Counted from the stretch's first letter, positions 17,287 to 25,790 are shown. The stretch is DNA of 64,000 nucleotides from Victivallis sp. Marseille-Q1083 (GCF_903645315.1 NZ_CAHJXL010000001.1:2222001-2286000), one strand, 5' to 3'. Notes: generated by a model from the sequence alone, not told the origin. Translations and numbers: made by a program.

Positions 17287-18420
17287 TCACATCGTATTTC
17301 CGATAATCAGCTCCGGAGAGATTTCGCAATCCACTTTGCTTCGATACCACGGATGTTTGATCTGCTTGAGCAGTTGCCGAATTGCCGTCTCTCCCATCTT
17401 TTGGGCGTTGAAGCGTATTGAAGTCAGAATCCGGCCGTCTTCCAGCGGCGCCGCAGTCCCGTAAAAACCGCAGATTCCGAAATCAGGCCCGAGCTTGAAA
17501 TTATGCCGTGTCAAAACCGCCAGCATTTCAATTGCAATTATATCACTGGTGCACATGAGGAGTATCCGCCGTCGTTTTTTATTCGGTTTCATCAAAGCGA
17601 GTATCTGATCGAACTGATCGGTGAAGGCTCTTTCAGTATCGAATAAATGAACCTTGAAATCATTCCTGGCGCCGGAATCGAAATATTCCCGCATAATTTC
17701 GAATCGCTTGCAGTCATTCGGATAGCATTTCGCCCGCACGCCGATATAGATGATGTCGGTATACCGCTGGCTGGCATGGCAGAGCAGATAATCAATCCCC
17801 TGCCGGTTCTGGATGACCACCGAGCTGATCGGCAGCGCGGTTTCCCGGTTGAGCAGAATCATCGGAATCCGATTCTGCGAAAGGAACGTTTCCAGCAGGC
17901 GATCGCTGATTCTTTCATCGATGACCAGGCCGCAGACATGGCGCGACATGATCTGAAGCTGCCGCAGGATTTCCCCCCGCTTGACAAACTCGCCGGAAGC
18001 ATCCGGCATCAGCGTATTGAGAATGGAGAGAACATGGGAACGCAGATAATCCATGGAATTTTCACTCAGCGTTTCTTCCATCGCGGTATTGATATTGTTG
18101 AACAGGTTGTCGTCCTGGTTGTAAGGACGATGTGGCCGGACAAACAAGCCGATGGTATTGCCGACCATTTCCTGCTCCAACTGACTTTCGATGGTCCGGG
18201 ACCGTTCGGTCACCCGGAAAGAACGGCCGCATTTCCGAACGATACCGTACCGGATCAGCTCCTTCAGGCTGTGCCGGACCGTCAGATGGCTGACGCCGTA
18301 AGTCCGGCAGATCCTGTCGATTGTGGGCAATGAATCATTGACCTTCAATTCTCCGGAATAGATCCGATTGCTCAACTCTTCAGCAATTTTCTCATACAAG
18401 TACTCGTTCACCGCATTCAC
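17287..18420 (-). CDS. GntR-type helix-turn-helix / LacI-type sugar-binding regulator (cassette B)
   Basis: A 377-residue transcription factor. Residues 1-70 are a winged helix of the GntR type (IAEELSNRIYSGELKVNDSL, then YGVSHLTVRHSLKEL). From about residue 88 a periplasmic-binding-protein-like domain follows (NTIGLFVRPHR ... ILLMCTSDIIAIEML ... FGICGFYG), as in AraR-type GntR/LacI hybrids that sense a sugar. The GTG at 18420 is used here; a second in-frame GTG at 18411 has a better Shine-Dalgarno match (AGGTGA) and may be the true start. It is encoded on the same strand as the cassette it precedes, unlike the divergent AraC genes of A and C. Confidence 0.88.
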   Translation of the reverse strand: MNAVNEYLYEKIAEELSNRIYSGELKVNDSLPTIDRICRTYGVSHLTVRHSLKELIRYGIVRKCGRSFRVTERSRTIESQLEQEMVGNTIGLFVRPHRPYNQDDNLFNNINTAMEETLSENSMDYLRSHVLSILNTLMPDASGEFVKRGEILRQLQIMSRHVCGLVIDERISDRLLETFLSQNRIPMILLNRETALPISSVVIQNRQGIDYLLCHASQRYTDIIYIGVRAKCYPNDCKRFEIMREYFDSGARNDFKVHLFDTERAFTDQFDQILALMKPNKKRRRILLMCTSDIIAIEMLAVLTRHNFKLGPDFGICGFYGTAAPLEDGRILTSIRFNAQKMGETAIRQLLKQIKHPWYRSKVDCEISPELIIGNTM

Positions 18421-18451
18421 CTGTCATGCCCGGTTGGTTGTTGACAAGAAA

Positions 18452-18480
18452 AGTATAGTGAAAAGCAACGGAAAAGTCAA
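18452..18480 (-). promoter_or_regulatory. Promoter of the cassette B regulator gene
   Basis: On the minus strand TTGACT (18475-18480) and TATACT (18452-18457) have a 17-base spacer. The transcript would start near 18445, 25 bases before the coding region. TTGTTGACAA at 18437-18446 overlaps the likely start point and could be an autoregulatory site. Confidence 0.75.
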
Positions 18481-18730
18481 TAGAAATACATTGAAAAATA
18501 ATAATTTATAAAAAAAATAATATTATTATAATATCTTTGTATAATAAACGCTTCCCGTCTGCCCGGTTCATTCTGGCGGCCTGGCCGCTCCGAAGCGCCT
18601 GGGCGGAAAAATACCCTGCAATCAAATATTTTGCCGGACGGATTTGCGAATTTTCCTTCCCGGCAGTACAGTATGAATCCGGCAAGAAAAATGGAAAACG
18701 CCGGCCATAAAGCTGTAAGGAGCAGGATTG
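18481..18730. other. AT-rich intergenic region between the GntR regulator and yggL
   Basis: With the regulator promoter the gene-free stretch is 310 bases (18421-18730). 18481-18545 is extremely AT-rich and contains TATAAT-like hexamers on the plus strand (18527-18532 and 18540-18545) without a good -35 box. They may serve yggL. Beyond 18546 I see only the yggL ribosome site AAGGAG (18717-18722). Confidence 0.5.
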
Positions 18731-19030
18731 ATGAAAAAACGTTTGCGGAAAAAACTGCGGGTCGGCGAATTCAAAGAGTTGTGTTTTGAGTTTTCCGGCA
18801 AGTTGACTGAAATGGACGACGCGGCATCGGATGCCTTTATCGATAAGTTCGTCGAACTGGTGGAGCATTGCCAACTCTGCTGCCACGGCGTTTTCGGCGA
18901 CGGTGAAATTGAATTGTGCATGGAAACCGGACCGGTCGATACGGACAATGCCGAACGCCGTCAGGCTTTCCTCGACGGCCTGAAAGAGCTGCCGCAAATC
19001 ACCAGTTTCGAAGCGACCGAACTGGCCTGA
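18731..19030 (+). CDS. yggL: YggL-family (DUF469) 50S-associated protein
   Basis: A 99-residue cytoplasmic protein. The basic N-terminus MKKRLRKKLRVGEFKELCF and the conserved C-terminal CMETGPVDTDNAERRQAF stretch match the DUF469/YggL family, reported in E. coli to associate with the 50S ribosomal subunit. Its length is close to the family's usual 100-110 residues. The start is set by AAGGAG with an 8-base gap. It is a single-gene unit closed by a strong terminator. Confidence 0.85.
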   Translation: MKKRLRKKLRVGEFKELCFEFSGKLTEMDDAASDAFIDKFVELVEHCQLCCHGVFGDGEIELCMETGPVDTDNAERRQAFLDGLKELPQITSFEATELA

Positions 19031-19055
19031 AAATCCCGGGGCGAACCGGATTCCA

Positions 19056-19085
19056 GGGCGTCATTTCAGAATGGCGCCCTTTTTT
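19056..19085 (+). terminator. Rho-independent terminator after yggL
   Basis: GGGCGTCATT (19056-19065) pairs with AATGGCGCCC (19070-19079), with one G-U pair and a 4-base loop. Six T residues follow at 19080-19085. Confidence 0.88.
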
Positions 19086-19087
19086 CG

Positions 19088-19936
19088 TCATCGCTTTCTG
19101 CCGGCGGCAAACCGGTTGAATCCGTTGTAATCCTGGTGCAATTCGATTGCATGAAACGAGCCGGACCGGCGCAGCAGCGCGGCGACGCTTTCTCCCTGGT
19201 CGGCGCCGTTTTCCAGAATCAGCAGGCCGTCGGGTTGCAGGTAGTCCGGCGCCTGTTCGATGGTTTGGCGGATCAGCGCGAGTCCTGCTTCCGGCGCCGT
19301 CAGGGCCAGCGCCGGTTCGTAATCGCGCACCTCCGGCTCCAGCTGACGATATTCCGCTTCGCTGACGTAAGGCAGGTTGGCGGTGATGGCGGCAAACCGC
19401 CGCCCGGCAACCCCGCTGAACAGATCGCTCTCCAGCAATGTGACATTGGCCAGAGCGTAGTTGCGGCGATTGCGCTCCGCCACCGCCAGTGCCCGGGGGC
19501 TGATGTCGACGGCGGTTACCATCAAATCGGGCCGCTCAAACGCCAGGCTCAGCGCAATCGCTCCGCTGCCGGTGCCGATATCCAGCACGTCGGCCTGCGG
19601 CGGCAGGCTTTCCAGCACCAGTTCCACCAGCAGTTCGGTTTCCGGCCGGGGAATCAGAACATCCGGCGTCACTTCCAGCATCAGGTTCATGAAGGGCGCG
19701 ACGCCCTCGATATATTGCCAGGGCTCCCGGCGGCGGCGGCGGCACAACAATGGCTCAAGCGCCGCTTCGACCGCCGGATCGACCGCTTCCTGCCGGTGCA
19801 GAAACAGTTCCGGGCGGCGACAATGCAACACTGCCGCCAACATCAGTTCGGCTTCGACCGAAGCCGCTTCGATCCCGGCGGCAGCCAGTTGCCGCTGCAA
19901 TTGCAGCAGCAGCGTCTGATAATTTTTGGCGGTCAC
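19088..19936 (-). CDS. prmC: Peptide chain release factor N5-glutamine methyltransferase
   Basis: A 282-residue SAM-dependent methyltransferase that modifies the GGQ glutamine of release factors. IPRPETE (95-101) and the SAM loop DIGTGSGAIALS (119-130) are diagnostic. The catalytic NPPY motif is NLPY (187-190) in ANLPYVSEAEY: the first proline is leucine. The N-terminal helical domain is present. The GTG start at 19936 overlaps the stop of the small upstream gene as GTGA, so the two are probably translationally coupled. prfA is not adjacent, unlike in many genomes. Confidence 0.92.
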   Translation of the reverse strand: MTAKNYQTLLLQLQRQLAAAGIEAASVEAELMLAAVLHCRRPELFLHRQEAVDPAVEAALEPLLCRRRRREPWQYIEGVAPFMNLMLEVTPDVLIPRPETELLVELVLESLPPQADVLDIGTGSGAIALSLAFERPDLMVTAVDISPRALAVAERNRRNYALANVTLLESDLFSGVAGRRFAAITANLPYVSEAEYRQLEPEVRDYEPALALTAPEAGLALIRQTIEQAPDYLQPDGLLILENGADQGESVAALLRRSGSFHAIELHQDYNGFNRFAAGRKR

Positions 19937-20190
19937 GTCTGACCGCCGGAAACTTCGTTCAACAGGTCCCTGAACTCCTCCGGCGAAACCTGCGACAACT
20001 TCTTGCCGCGGGCGGCAAGTTGCTCATTGACTTTGATGGCGGTCTCGGTCATCCGCTCGTGCGTCTCTTCCGAGCCGCCGACCAGGTAAAAGTTTTCCCC
20101 TTTGGTGATCCGCTTGTGACCGTCCCGATTGTCGAGTCCGACGCCCATTATCCAGGCGTCAGGCATCGATGGCTTACGCTCCAGATTCAT
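19933..20190 (-). CDS. Unknown 85-residue protein coupled to prmC
   Basis: A small soluble protein beginning MNLERKPSMPDAWIMGVGLD, with a helical, charged C-terminal half (ERMTETAIKVNEQLAARGKK). GGAGG sits 9 bases before the ATG at 20190, a strong start signal. There is no signal peptide or membrane segment. Its stop codon overlaps the prmC start by one GTGA, which argues that it is real and coexpressed. I do not recognise a family. Confidence 0.75.
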   Translation of the reverse strand: MNLERKPSMPDAWIMGVGLDNRDGHKRITKGENFYLVGGSEETHERMTETAIKVNEQLAARGKKLSQVSPEEFRDLLNEVSGGQT

Positions 20191-20321
20191 AAGCTCGTAC
20201 CTCCACAATGTTTTGCTGACCGGCTTACTATACCACCTTTTCCGGAAAAACCCAATTCCGGTGCCGGGTTGACAGCATTTCTCCTCTGGTAGAGACAAGC
20301 AAATCAACAAAAGGAGCGAAA

Positions 20322-21584
20322 TTGAAAACAAAAAAATTTCATCGGACCGCCGATCAGGAACGGGCGCTGACGCTGCTGGGCGGTCCGGCGCATGGCGTGC
20401 TGCTGTTCGGCGGCTCGCGTTCCGGCAAAACCTTCATCATCGTTTACGCGCTGCTGATCCGGGCGCTGAAAGCGCACGGCAGCCGCCATGCGATCCTGCG
20501 GCTGCACGGCAATACGGTCCGGCAGTCGATCCTGGCCGACACACTGCCGAAGGTCCGGACCTTGTGCTTCCCGCATCTCAATCTGACGGAACACCGGACC
20601 GACGGATTGGTCAAGCTGCCGAACGGGTCGGAACTCTGGTTCGGCGGACTGGACCGCGACAGCCGTTCGGAAAAAATTCTCGGCCGGGAATTCGCCACCA
20701 TCTATTTCAACGAATGTTCCGAATTGGATTATGCCGCCGTCGTTCTGGCGATGACCCGGCTGGCCCAGCGGACTTCCCTGATCAACCGCGCTTATTTCGA
20801 CTGCAATCCGCCGGGGAAATCGCATTGGACATATCAGTTGTTCATCCGCAAAATCGATCCGGCCACCGGGGAGGCGGTGACGTTTCCCGACAATTACGCC
20901 GCGCTGCTGATGAACCCGGCCGGCAATGCCGCCAACCTGCCGCCGGCCTATCTGACTGAAACGCTGGGCGGACTTTCCGGGCGGCAGCGGGCCCGTTTCC
21001 TGGAGGGAAAGTTTCTCGATGACCTGGCCGGCGCGTTGTGGCGGCGCGAATGGATCGACCGGGCCCGGCTGCAAACGCTGCCGGTCGATTTGCGCCGCGT
21101 CGTCGTCGGCGTCGACCCGGCCGTCAGCTCCGGCGCCGACGCCGACGAAAGCGGCATCGTCGCCGCCGGACTGGGAGAGGACGGCCATTACTATGTACTG
21201 GGCGACTGGTCGCGGCGCGGCACGCCGCTGGAATGGGCCCGGGCAGTCGGCGCCGCTTACGCCGCCAGCCGGGCCGACCGGATCATCGGGGAAGTCAACA
21301 ACGGCGGCGACCTGATCGAATTGGCACTCCGCAGCGTCAACGCCGATTTAAGCTACCAGGCCGTCCGGGCGACCCGCGGGAAATATCTGCGGGCCGAACC
21401 GGTGGCGGCGCTGTACGAACAGCGGAAGGTGCACCATGTCGGCAGTTTCCCGGCGTTGGAAGAGCAGCTCTGCAGCTACGTGCCGGGCCGTTACGCCGGC
21501 AGTCCGGACCGTCTGGACGCGCTGGTCTGGGCGTTGACCGACCTGATGGCGGTTCGGGCGGAAAGTCGAATGATTCTGGCTTAA
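20322..21584 (+). CDS. Orphan phage-type terminase large subunit
   Basis: A 420-residue terminase ATPase-nuclease, the motor that packages and cuts phage DNA. The Walker A motif GGSRSGKT is at 30-37 and the Walker B motif IYFNEC at 127-132. CNPPGKSHW (161-169) fits the ATPase coupling segment. The RNase-H-like nuclease half has Asp265 (VVVGVDPAVSSG), GEVNNGGDL near 327 and PDRLDALVWAL near 405, the expected acidic residues. The frame is intact and full length. The start is TTG 20322 with AAGGAG 5 bases upstream. No portal, capsid, small terminase or integrase is visible nearby: a prmC unit and trmL flank it. It could be a prophage remnant or a domesticated gene. Confidence 0.9.
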   Translation: MKTKKFHRTADQERALTLLGGPAHGVLLFGGSRSGKTFIIVYALLIRALKAHGSRHAILRLHGNTVRQSILADTLPKVRTLCFPHLNLTEHRTDGLVKLPNGSELWFGGLDRDSRSEKILGREFATIYFNECSELDYAAVVLAMTRLAQRTSLINRAYFDCNPPGKSHWTYQLFIRKIDPATGEAVTFPDNYAALLMNPAGNAANLPPAYLTETLGGLSGRQRARFLEGKFLDDLAGALWRREWIDRARLQTLPVDLRRVVVGVDPAVSSGADADESGIVAAGLGEDGHYYVLGDWSRRGTPLEWARAVGAAYAASRADRIIGEVNNGGDLIELALRSVNADLSYQAVRATRGKYLRAEPVAALYEQRKVHHVGSFPALEEQLCSYVPGRYAGSPDRLDALVWALTDLMAVRAESRMILA

Positions 21585-21634
21585 AAACACCATTTTTCCA
21601 ATGCCGCCGGACAATGCGGGTTGCCGAATCGCCG

Positions 21635-21677
21635 TTGACGGTGTAAATTCCAGAGATCTTATACAGTAATTCTGGAA
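21635..21677 (+). promoter_or_regulatory. Promoter-like sequence and inverted repeat before trmL
   Basis: TTGACG (21635-21640) and TATACA (21660-21665) are 19 bases apart. A perfect 7-bp inverted repeat, TTCCAGA (21648-21654) and TCTGGAA (21671-21677), straddles the -10 box and ends just before the trmL start. It may be an operator or a leader hairpin. Confidence 0.4.
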
Positions 21678-21684
21678 GTATGAC

Positions 21685-22143
21685 ATGGCGCAATTCAATA
21701 TCGTTTTGGTTCATCCCGAGATTCCCCAGAATACCGGCAACATCGGCCGGTTATGCGTTTCGACCGACAGCCGGCTGCATCTGGTGAAGCCGCTGGGTTT
21801 TTCACTGGAGGACAAATATCTGAAGCGTTCCGGCATGGATTACTGGCCGCATCTGGATTTGCACGTCTATGAGACCTGGGAAGCGTTTCTGACCGTCAAC
21901 ACGCCGGAAACGCTCTTCTTTCTGTCGACCCGCGGCCGGCGTTCCTTCTGGGACTGCCGTTATCCGGACGGCTGTTATCTGGTTTTCGGCAACGAAGGGC
22001 ATGGCCTGCCGCCGGAGTTTTACGAGCGCTATCAGCACAGCCTGCTGACGATTCCGATGCGCGGTCAATTCCACCGCAGTTTCAATTTGGCCAATTCCGT
22101 CGCAATCACGCTGTTCGAAGCCTTGCGCCAGCAGGAGGGATAA
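21685..22143 (+). CDS. trmL: tRNA (cytidine/uridine(34)-2'-O)-methyltransferase
   Basis: A 152-residue SPOUT-family enzyme that 2'-O-methylates the wobble base of tRNA-Leu isoacceptors. IVLVHPEIPQNTGNIGRLC at the N-terminus, FGNEGHGLPPEF in the middle and IPMRGQFHRSFNLANSVAI at the C-terminus are the three conserved SPOUT motifs forming the SAM-binding knot. The length is typical of TrmL. The next gene starts 6 bases after its stop codon. Confidence 0.94.
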   Translation: MAQFNIVLVHPEIPQNTGNIGRLCVSTDSRLHLVKPLGFSLEDKYLKRSGMDYWPHLDLHVYETWEAFLTVNTPETLFFLSTRGRRSFWDCRYPDGCYLVFGNEGHGLPPEFYERYQHSLLTIPMRGQFHRSFNLANSVAITLFEALRQQEG

Positions 22144-22149
22144 ATCGTT

Positions 22150-22428
22150 ATGGAGCTACGCAGCAATCTTTCCCCGTTCAGTTGTCTTCTGCTTTCCGTC
22201 GTCGTCATCCTGCTGCTGCCGGTACTGCTGATCGCCGGCTTGATCCTGCTGCTGCTGGGCCGCCCGTTGATTCCGCCGGCGCTGCGGACCATGAACCATC
22301 GCCGCCGGCCGCCGGAACCGGCCGCCCGTCCGGCCGAACCGCCGGCTTCAGAGGACGTGATCGACGTCGAGGCGCTGGAAATCAAAACCGAGAGCCGCCA
22401 ACTGGCCGATGACCGGCAGGATTCCTGA
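22150..22428 (+). CDS. Small single-span membrane protein
   Basis: A 92-residue protein with one strong hydrophobic segment at about 11-37 (CLLLSVVVILLLPVLLIAGL and on), then a basic Arg/Pro-rich linker and an acidic tail. I recognise no family. AGGAGG inside the end of trmL, 10-12 bases before the ATG, and the 6-base spacing support coexpression with trmL. It converges on the glycosyltransferase gene. Confidence 0.6.
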   Translation: MELRSNLSPFSCLLLSVVVILLLPVLLIAGLILLLLGRPLIPPALRTMNHRRRPPEPAARPAEPPASEDVIDVEALEIKTESRQLADDRQDS

Positions 22429-22483
22429 GGGCGGCGGGGTAAGTCGCTGAGCTGCATCGATGCTTCGGCAGGGGGGGGACGTG

Positions 22484-23818
22484 TCACAGTTTGCCGGCCG
22501 AATTGGACTTCATACGGGTCATCCAGTTCGAATTGCGCACCGTCAGCACCGCGTACGGCACCAGCCAGAACAGCGTCAGCACATGAAAAATACCGTAGAA
22601 ATAACAGTACCAGATCAGCCGGTTGGAATTGCGTTGCAGATTGACTGCCGCCGGCAGGGTTGCCCACAGCAACGCCATCGCGATGATGCTCAACAGCAAT
22701 TCCCCCTGGGTGGCGAAAATATTGTAAATCGAACCCCAGATCATCAGGGCCGGCAGCAGTGTCATCAGCGAATACTGCAACAGGGTGAACAGCATGAACC
22801 AGCGTCGCGCGTCCAGCCAATCGAAGTCCTTGAAGATGAAGGTGTACATTTTTAGATTTTCCCGGATGTTGCTGCGTTCCCAACGCAGCAGCATTTTGGA
22901 AAAACCCCAATAACTTTCCGGGACATTGGTGGTGATGAAAGCCGAACGCTGCATGACTACCCCATAGCCCTGCTTCAAAATCAGATTGGTCATCGCCCGG
23001 TCCTCGCCGATGCCGGCCGGCTGGCCCATGAAACACTGTTCCAGCCAGCCGGTCAATACCGGCATCACCACCGAACGCCGGTAGGCGCTCAACGCTCCGG
23101 GCGTGCAGAAGACGCTTTTGAACACACTTTGGCCGCCGCGGATGAAATCGAAGGCGAAAGTGAAACCGGCATCCAGCATCGGCGGAAAAATGCCGCAGGC
23201 GGAATTGGCCACCCGGACGTTGCCGGCCACCGCGCCGATCGACGAATCGCGGACAAAGGGACTGACCATGCGCGCCAGGGCATCCGGCTCGACCATCGAA
23301 TCGCTGTCCACGGTGATGAAAATTTCGCCGCTGCCGCTGGAGAAACCGCGGTAAAGTGCATAACGCTTGCCATGATTTTCCGGACAATCGATCACCCGGA
23401 TCCGGCCCTTGAAATGGTTGGCGGCTATCCGCATCCAGCGCAGCGTATCATCGATGCTGCCGTCGTTGACGGCGATGATTTCCAACTTATCGGCCGGATA
23501 ATTGCTCCGGCAGATGCTTTCGAGCGCTTCGGAAATATGTTCGCCTTCATTGTACGCCGGAATGATCACAGTGCATTTCGGCAGCTCTTCCGGCGGAACG
23601 GGCGGAATTTCCCGATAGAAGTGATAACGGGCAATCGCGATGACGAAAAAATAACTCAGCGGCCAGAACAGCAGTAGCAGCGACAGTCCCAGAGTCCAGC
23701 GGTGAAAGGAGTTGTTTTCTTCCACCCAGCAGTCATAATACTGACTGCAGATGAATACCGCCAGGCCAAAGACCATTATCAGGACCACTACCCGGCCCAA
23801 CTGTTTCCAGCACCACAT
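22484..23818 (-). CDS. Membrane glycosyltransferase family 2 (polysaccharide-synthase-like)
   Basis: A 444-residue processive-type GT2 protein. Two N-terminal membrane helices precede the catalytic domain. VIIPAYNEGEHI, AVNDGSIDDT and VDSDSMVEP give the nucleotide-sugar and metal-binding Asp residues, GEDRAMTN is the general-base region, and LLRWERS corresponds to the Q/R-x-x-R-W acceptor motif. Three or four C-terminal helices follow, as in hyaluronan, chitin and poly-GlcNAc synthases. The start at ATG 23818 removes a longer frame that would overlap the SDR gene. The substrate is unknown; an envelope or exopolysaccharide sugar polymer is likely. Confidence 0.85.
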   Translation of the reverse strand: MWCWKQLGRVVVLIMVFGLAVFICSQYYDCWVEENNSFHRWTLGLSLLLLFWPLSYFFVIAIARYHFYREIPPVPPEELPKCTVIIPAYNEGEHISEALESICRSNYPADKLEIIAVNDGSIDDTLRWMRIAANHFKGRIRVIDCPENHGKRYALYRGFSSGSGEIFITVDSDSMVEPDALARMVSPFVRDSSIGAVAGNVRVANSACGIFPPMLDAGFTFAFDFIRGGQSVFKSVFCTPGALSAYRRSVVMPVLTGWLEQCFMGQPAGIGEDRAMTNLILKQGYGVVMQRSAFITTNVPESYWGFSKMLLRWERSNIRENLKMYTFIFKDFDWLDARRWFMLFTLLQYSLMTLLPALMIWGSIYNIFATQGELLLSIIAMALLWATLPAAVNLQRNSNRLIWYCYFYGIFHVLTLFWLVPYAVLTVRNSNWMTRMKSNSAGKL

Positions 23819-23916
23819 GCTATGCCACCAAAATTTCCCTCGCTTAAAGAAGTTTACTATAGCATACTTTTCATTAAAGACAACCGAAACTTTATTTTGG
23901 ACCGCATTCCGGTCGT

Positions 23917-24681
23917 TCAGACGATCGTATAACCGCCGTCGGCCAGCCAATTCGCCCCGACGACAAAGCTGGCGTCGTCACTGGCCAGGAAGAGCACCAC
24001 CCGGGCGATCTCCTCCGGTCGGCCGAAGCGCTTCAGCGGCTGCAGGGCCTTGAAGCTTTCCAGCCCCTTTTGCAGGTCGCCGGTATCGCGGGCGCCGTCA
24101 TATAAGCCGGGCGTTTCGGTCGTGCCGGGCGCGACGGCGTTCACCCTGATTCCGTACGGCAATAAAGCGACAGCGGCGGCGCGGGTCAGCGAGGCGACCC
24201 CGCCCTTGGAGGCGTGATAAGCCAGGTAGCCCGGCGAACCGACGACGGCGAATGTCGAAGAGAAATTGACGATGACACCGGGCTTCCGCTGGTCGATCAT
24301 GATTCTGGCGGCATCGCGCAGGAAGCGAAAAGCGCCGGTCAGATTGATGTTGATCACCTCTTCGAATTCGGCATCGCTGGTTTCCAGCAGCGGTTTGTTC
24401 AACTGGACCGCCGCGTCGTTGACCAGAATGTCGACCGTGCCGTATTCCCGCAGCACCGCCTGTAACGCCTCGCCGACCTGCCGGCCGTTTCCGACATCGC
24501 AGCAAACCCCAAACGCCCGGCCGCCGTGCTGCCGGATGGCTTGAACGGTCGCCTCGCCGGCCGGCCGGTCACGGTCGACCACCGCCACCCGGGCGCCTTC
24601 CCGGGCGAATAATTCGGCGGTCGCCCGGCCAATTCCCCTGCCGGCTCCGGTAATGACGGCAACTTTGTCCTGTAATTTCAT
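23917..24681 (-). CDS. Short-chain dehydrogenase/reductase
   Basis: A 254-residue classical SDR that uses NAD(P)H. TGAGRGIG near the N-terminus is the cofactor loop, NDAAV corresponds to the NNAG motif, and the catalytic set is Ser (NFSS) with Tyr-x3-Lys in YHASKGG. The acidic residue after beta-2 (VVDRDR) suggests NAD preference. LADGGYTIV is the typical C-terminus. GGGAG 6 bases before the ATG at 24681 sets the start. The substrate is unknown. It lies 98 bases upstream of the glycosyltransferase on the same strand. Confidence 0.92.
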   Translation of the reverse strand: MKLQDKVAVITGAGRGIGRATAELFAREGARVAVVDRDRPAGEATVQAIRQHGGRAFGVCCDVGNGRQVGEALQAVLREYGTVDILVNDAAVQLNKPLLETSDAEFEEVININLTGAFRFLRDAARIMIDQRKPGVIVNFSSTFAVVGSPGYLAYHASKGGVASLTRAAAVALLPYGIRVNAVAPGTTETPGLYDGARDTGDLQKGLESFKALQPLKRFGRPEEIARVVLFLASDDASFVVGANWLADGGYTIV

Positions 24682-24722
24682 TTCTGCTCCCGGTTTCAAT
24701 GGTTGTGTCGTTCGCACGACGT

Positions 24723-25670
24723 TTAAAATTCACAATGTTTGCCGGAAACGCTGCCGATCCAGGCAATGTCGCCGGCGGAAATTTCAAACTCCTTGCCGGC
24801 CGGATTGTCACTGGTCAGCAGGATGATTTCGCCGATCCGGCGATAACGTTTACAGACGATACAGTCCGGATATTTGGCGCAGTCGCCGAATTTGACGACG
24901 ACGATTTTGCCGTTGCCGATCTCTTCCAGCGTAAAGCGCTGCTCGCAAAAGATGATTTCACCGTCCAGGATGGTCGGTTCCATCGACTGCCCGGTCACCC
25001 GGAATGCCTGGGTGTGGCGCCGGGTGCCCATCGGCGCCGGCACGGTTTCGGTCTGCACCGGATCCCAATGCGCCAGGACCGCCTGCTCATCGCCGCAAAG
25101 CAATTCGATGTGGCCGGCCGCATTGGCCCAATCGACCACCGGAATCGGCCGGATCAGCATGCCGCCGTGATTGTAAATGCCTTCCGGCGCCAGCAATTCC
25201 CGTTCGGCCGGTGAAATCGGCGCATTGTCCTGATGGAGGCCGAGGCCGTCGAATACCGCCGAAAGCACATCGGGAAACCAGTTCAGTTTGCCGCTCAGCA
25301 ATCGTTCGATGCTGTGCGTGCTGTCGTAACCGATCTGCCGCTTGAGTTCCTGGGCGGAGAGGATGCCGCGGGCCATCATCGCATCTTTGATGAATTCCCG
25401 CAATTCCGGTGTATTCCGGATGGTGTCCGGGGCCGCCGGGGGGGCTGCGGACTCGGCGGACACCGCCTCCGGCATGGCTTCCGCCTCGAAAATCGCCGAC
25501 CCGAAAATTTCTTCCAGCTTGGGGTAATATTTGACCGGAATCGCTTTTTTGCCCTTTTCCCACAACGAGACGTTCTGCTTGATGATGCCGCCGAGCCGCC
25601 GGCCGAGCTCTTCCTGGGTGATATTGCGAATCAGCCGCTGATAGTGCAGCTTTCTGCCGGATATTTTCAT
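24723..25670 (-). CDS. Phage-type repressor: XRE helix-turn-helix with S24 (LexA/CI-like) peptidase domain
   Basis: A 315-residue regulator. Residues 9-45 form an XRE-type helix-turn-helix (RLIRNITQEELGRRLGG, NVSLWEKGKK). Residues 90-140 carry a second helical element (RGILSAQELKRQIG). The C-terminal S24 domain has Ser229 in VTGQSMEP and a candidate Lys274 in IVCKRYRR. An Ala-Gly pair at 185-186 lies 43 residues before the serine, so RecA-stimulated self-cleavage is possible, although the spacing is longer than in LexA. It is divergent from two tiny genes across an AT-rich gap with inverted repeats, a layout like a phage immunity region. It overlaps no phage structural genes. Confidence 0.85.
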   Translation of the reverse strand: MKISGRKLHYQRLIRNITQEELGRRLGGIIKQNVSLWEKGKKAIPVKYYPKLEEIFGSAIFEAEAMPEAVSAESAAPPAAPDTIRNTPELREFIKDAMMARGILSAQELKRQIGYDSTHSIERLLSGKLNWFPDVLSAVFDGLGLHQDNAPISPAERELLAPEGIYNHGGMLIRPIPVVDWANAAGHIELLCGDEQAVLAHWDPVQTETVPAPMGTRRHTQAFRVTGQSMEPTILDGEIIFCEQRFTLEEIGNGKIVVVKFGDCAKYPDCIVCKRYRRIGEIILLTSDNPAGKEFEISAGDIAWIGSVSGKHCEF

Positions 25671-25697
25671 CGGGGTCTCCTGTCGTTATTGTATGAT

Positions 25698-25715
25698 TTA
25701 TATAACAATATATAA
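25698..25715. promoter_or_regulatory. Candidate operator of the S24 repressor (inverted repeat)
   Basis: TTATATA-ACAA-TATATAA is a perfect 7-bp inverted repeat with a 4-base spacer, 28 bases upstream of the repressor start codon. The site is AT-rich, so chance is possible, but the position suits autorepression. Confidence 0.5.
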
Positions 25716-25778
25716 TAAATTTTAAAAAAATCTACTTTTTTATCGGAAAAATTTGAAATTATATTTTGTTTAATTATG

Positions 25779-25790
25779 TTATACATATAA
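25779..25790. promoter_or_regulatory. Second candidate operator in the repressor gap
   Basis: TTATA-CA-TATAA, a 5-bp inverted repeat with the same arm core as 25698-25715, lies roughly midway in the 227-base gap between the repressor and the divergent small genes. Confidence 0.4.

Noticed and set aside
18506-18997. Minus-strand frame opposite yggL
   Set aside because: The YggL product on the plus strand has a good start and a terminator; the opposite frame starts within it and has no support.
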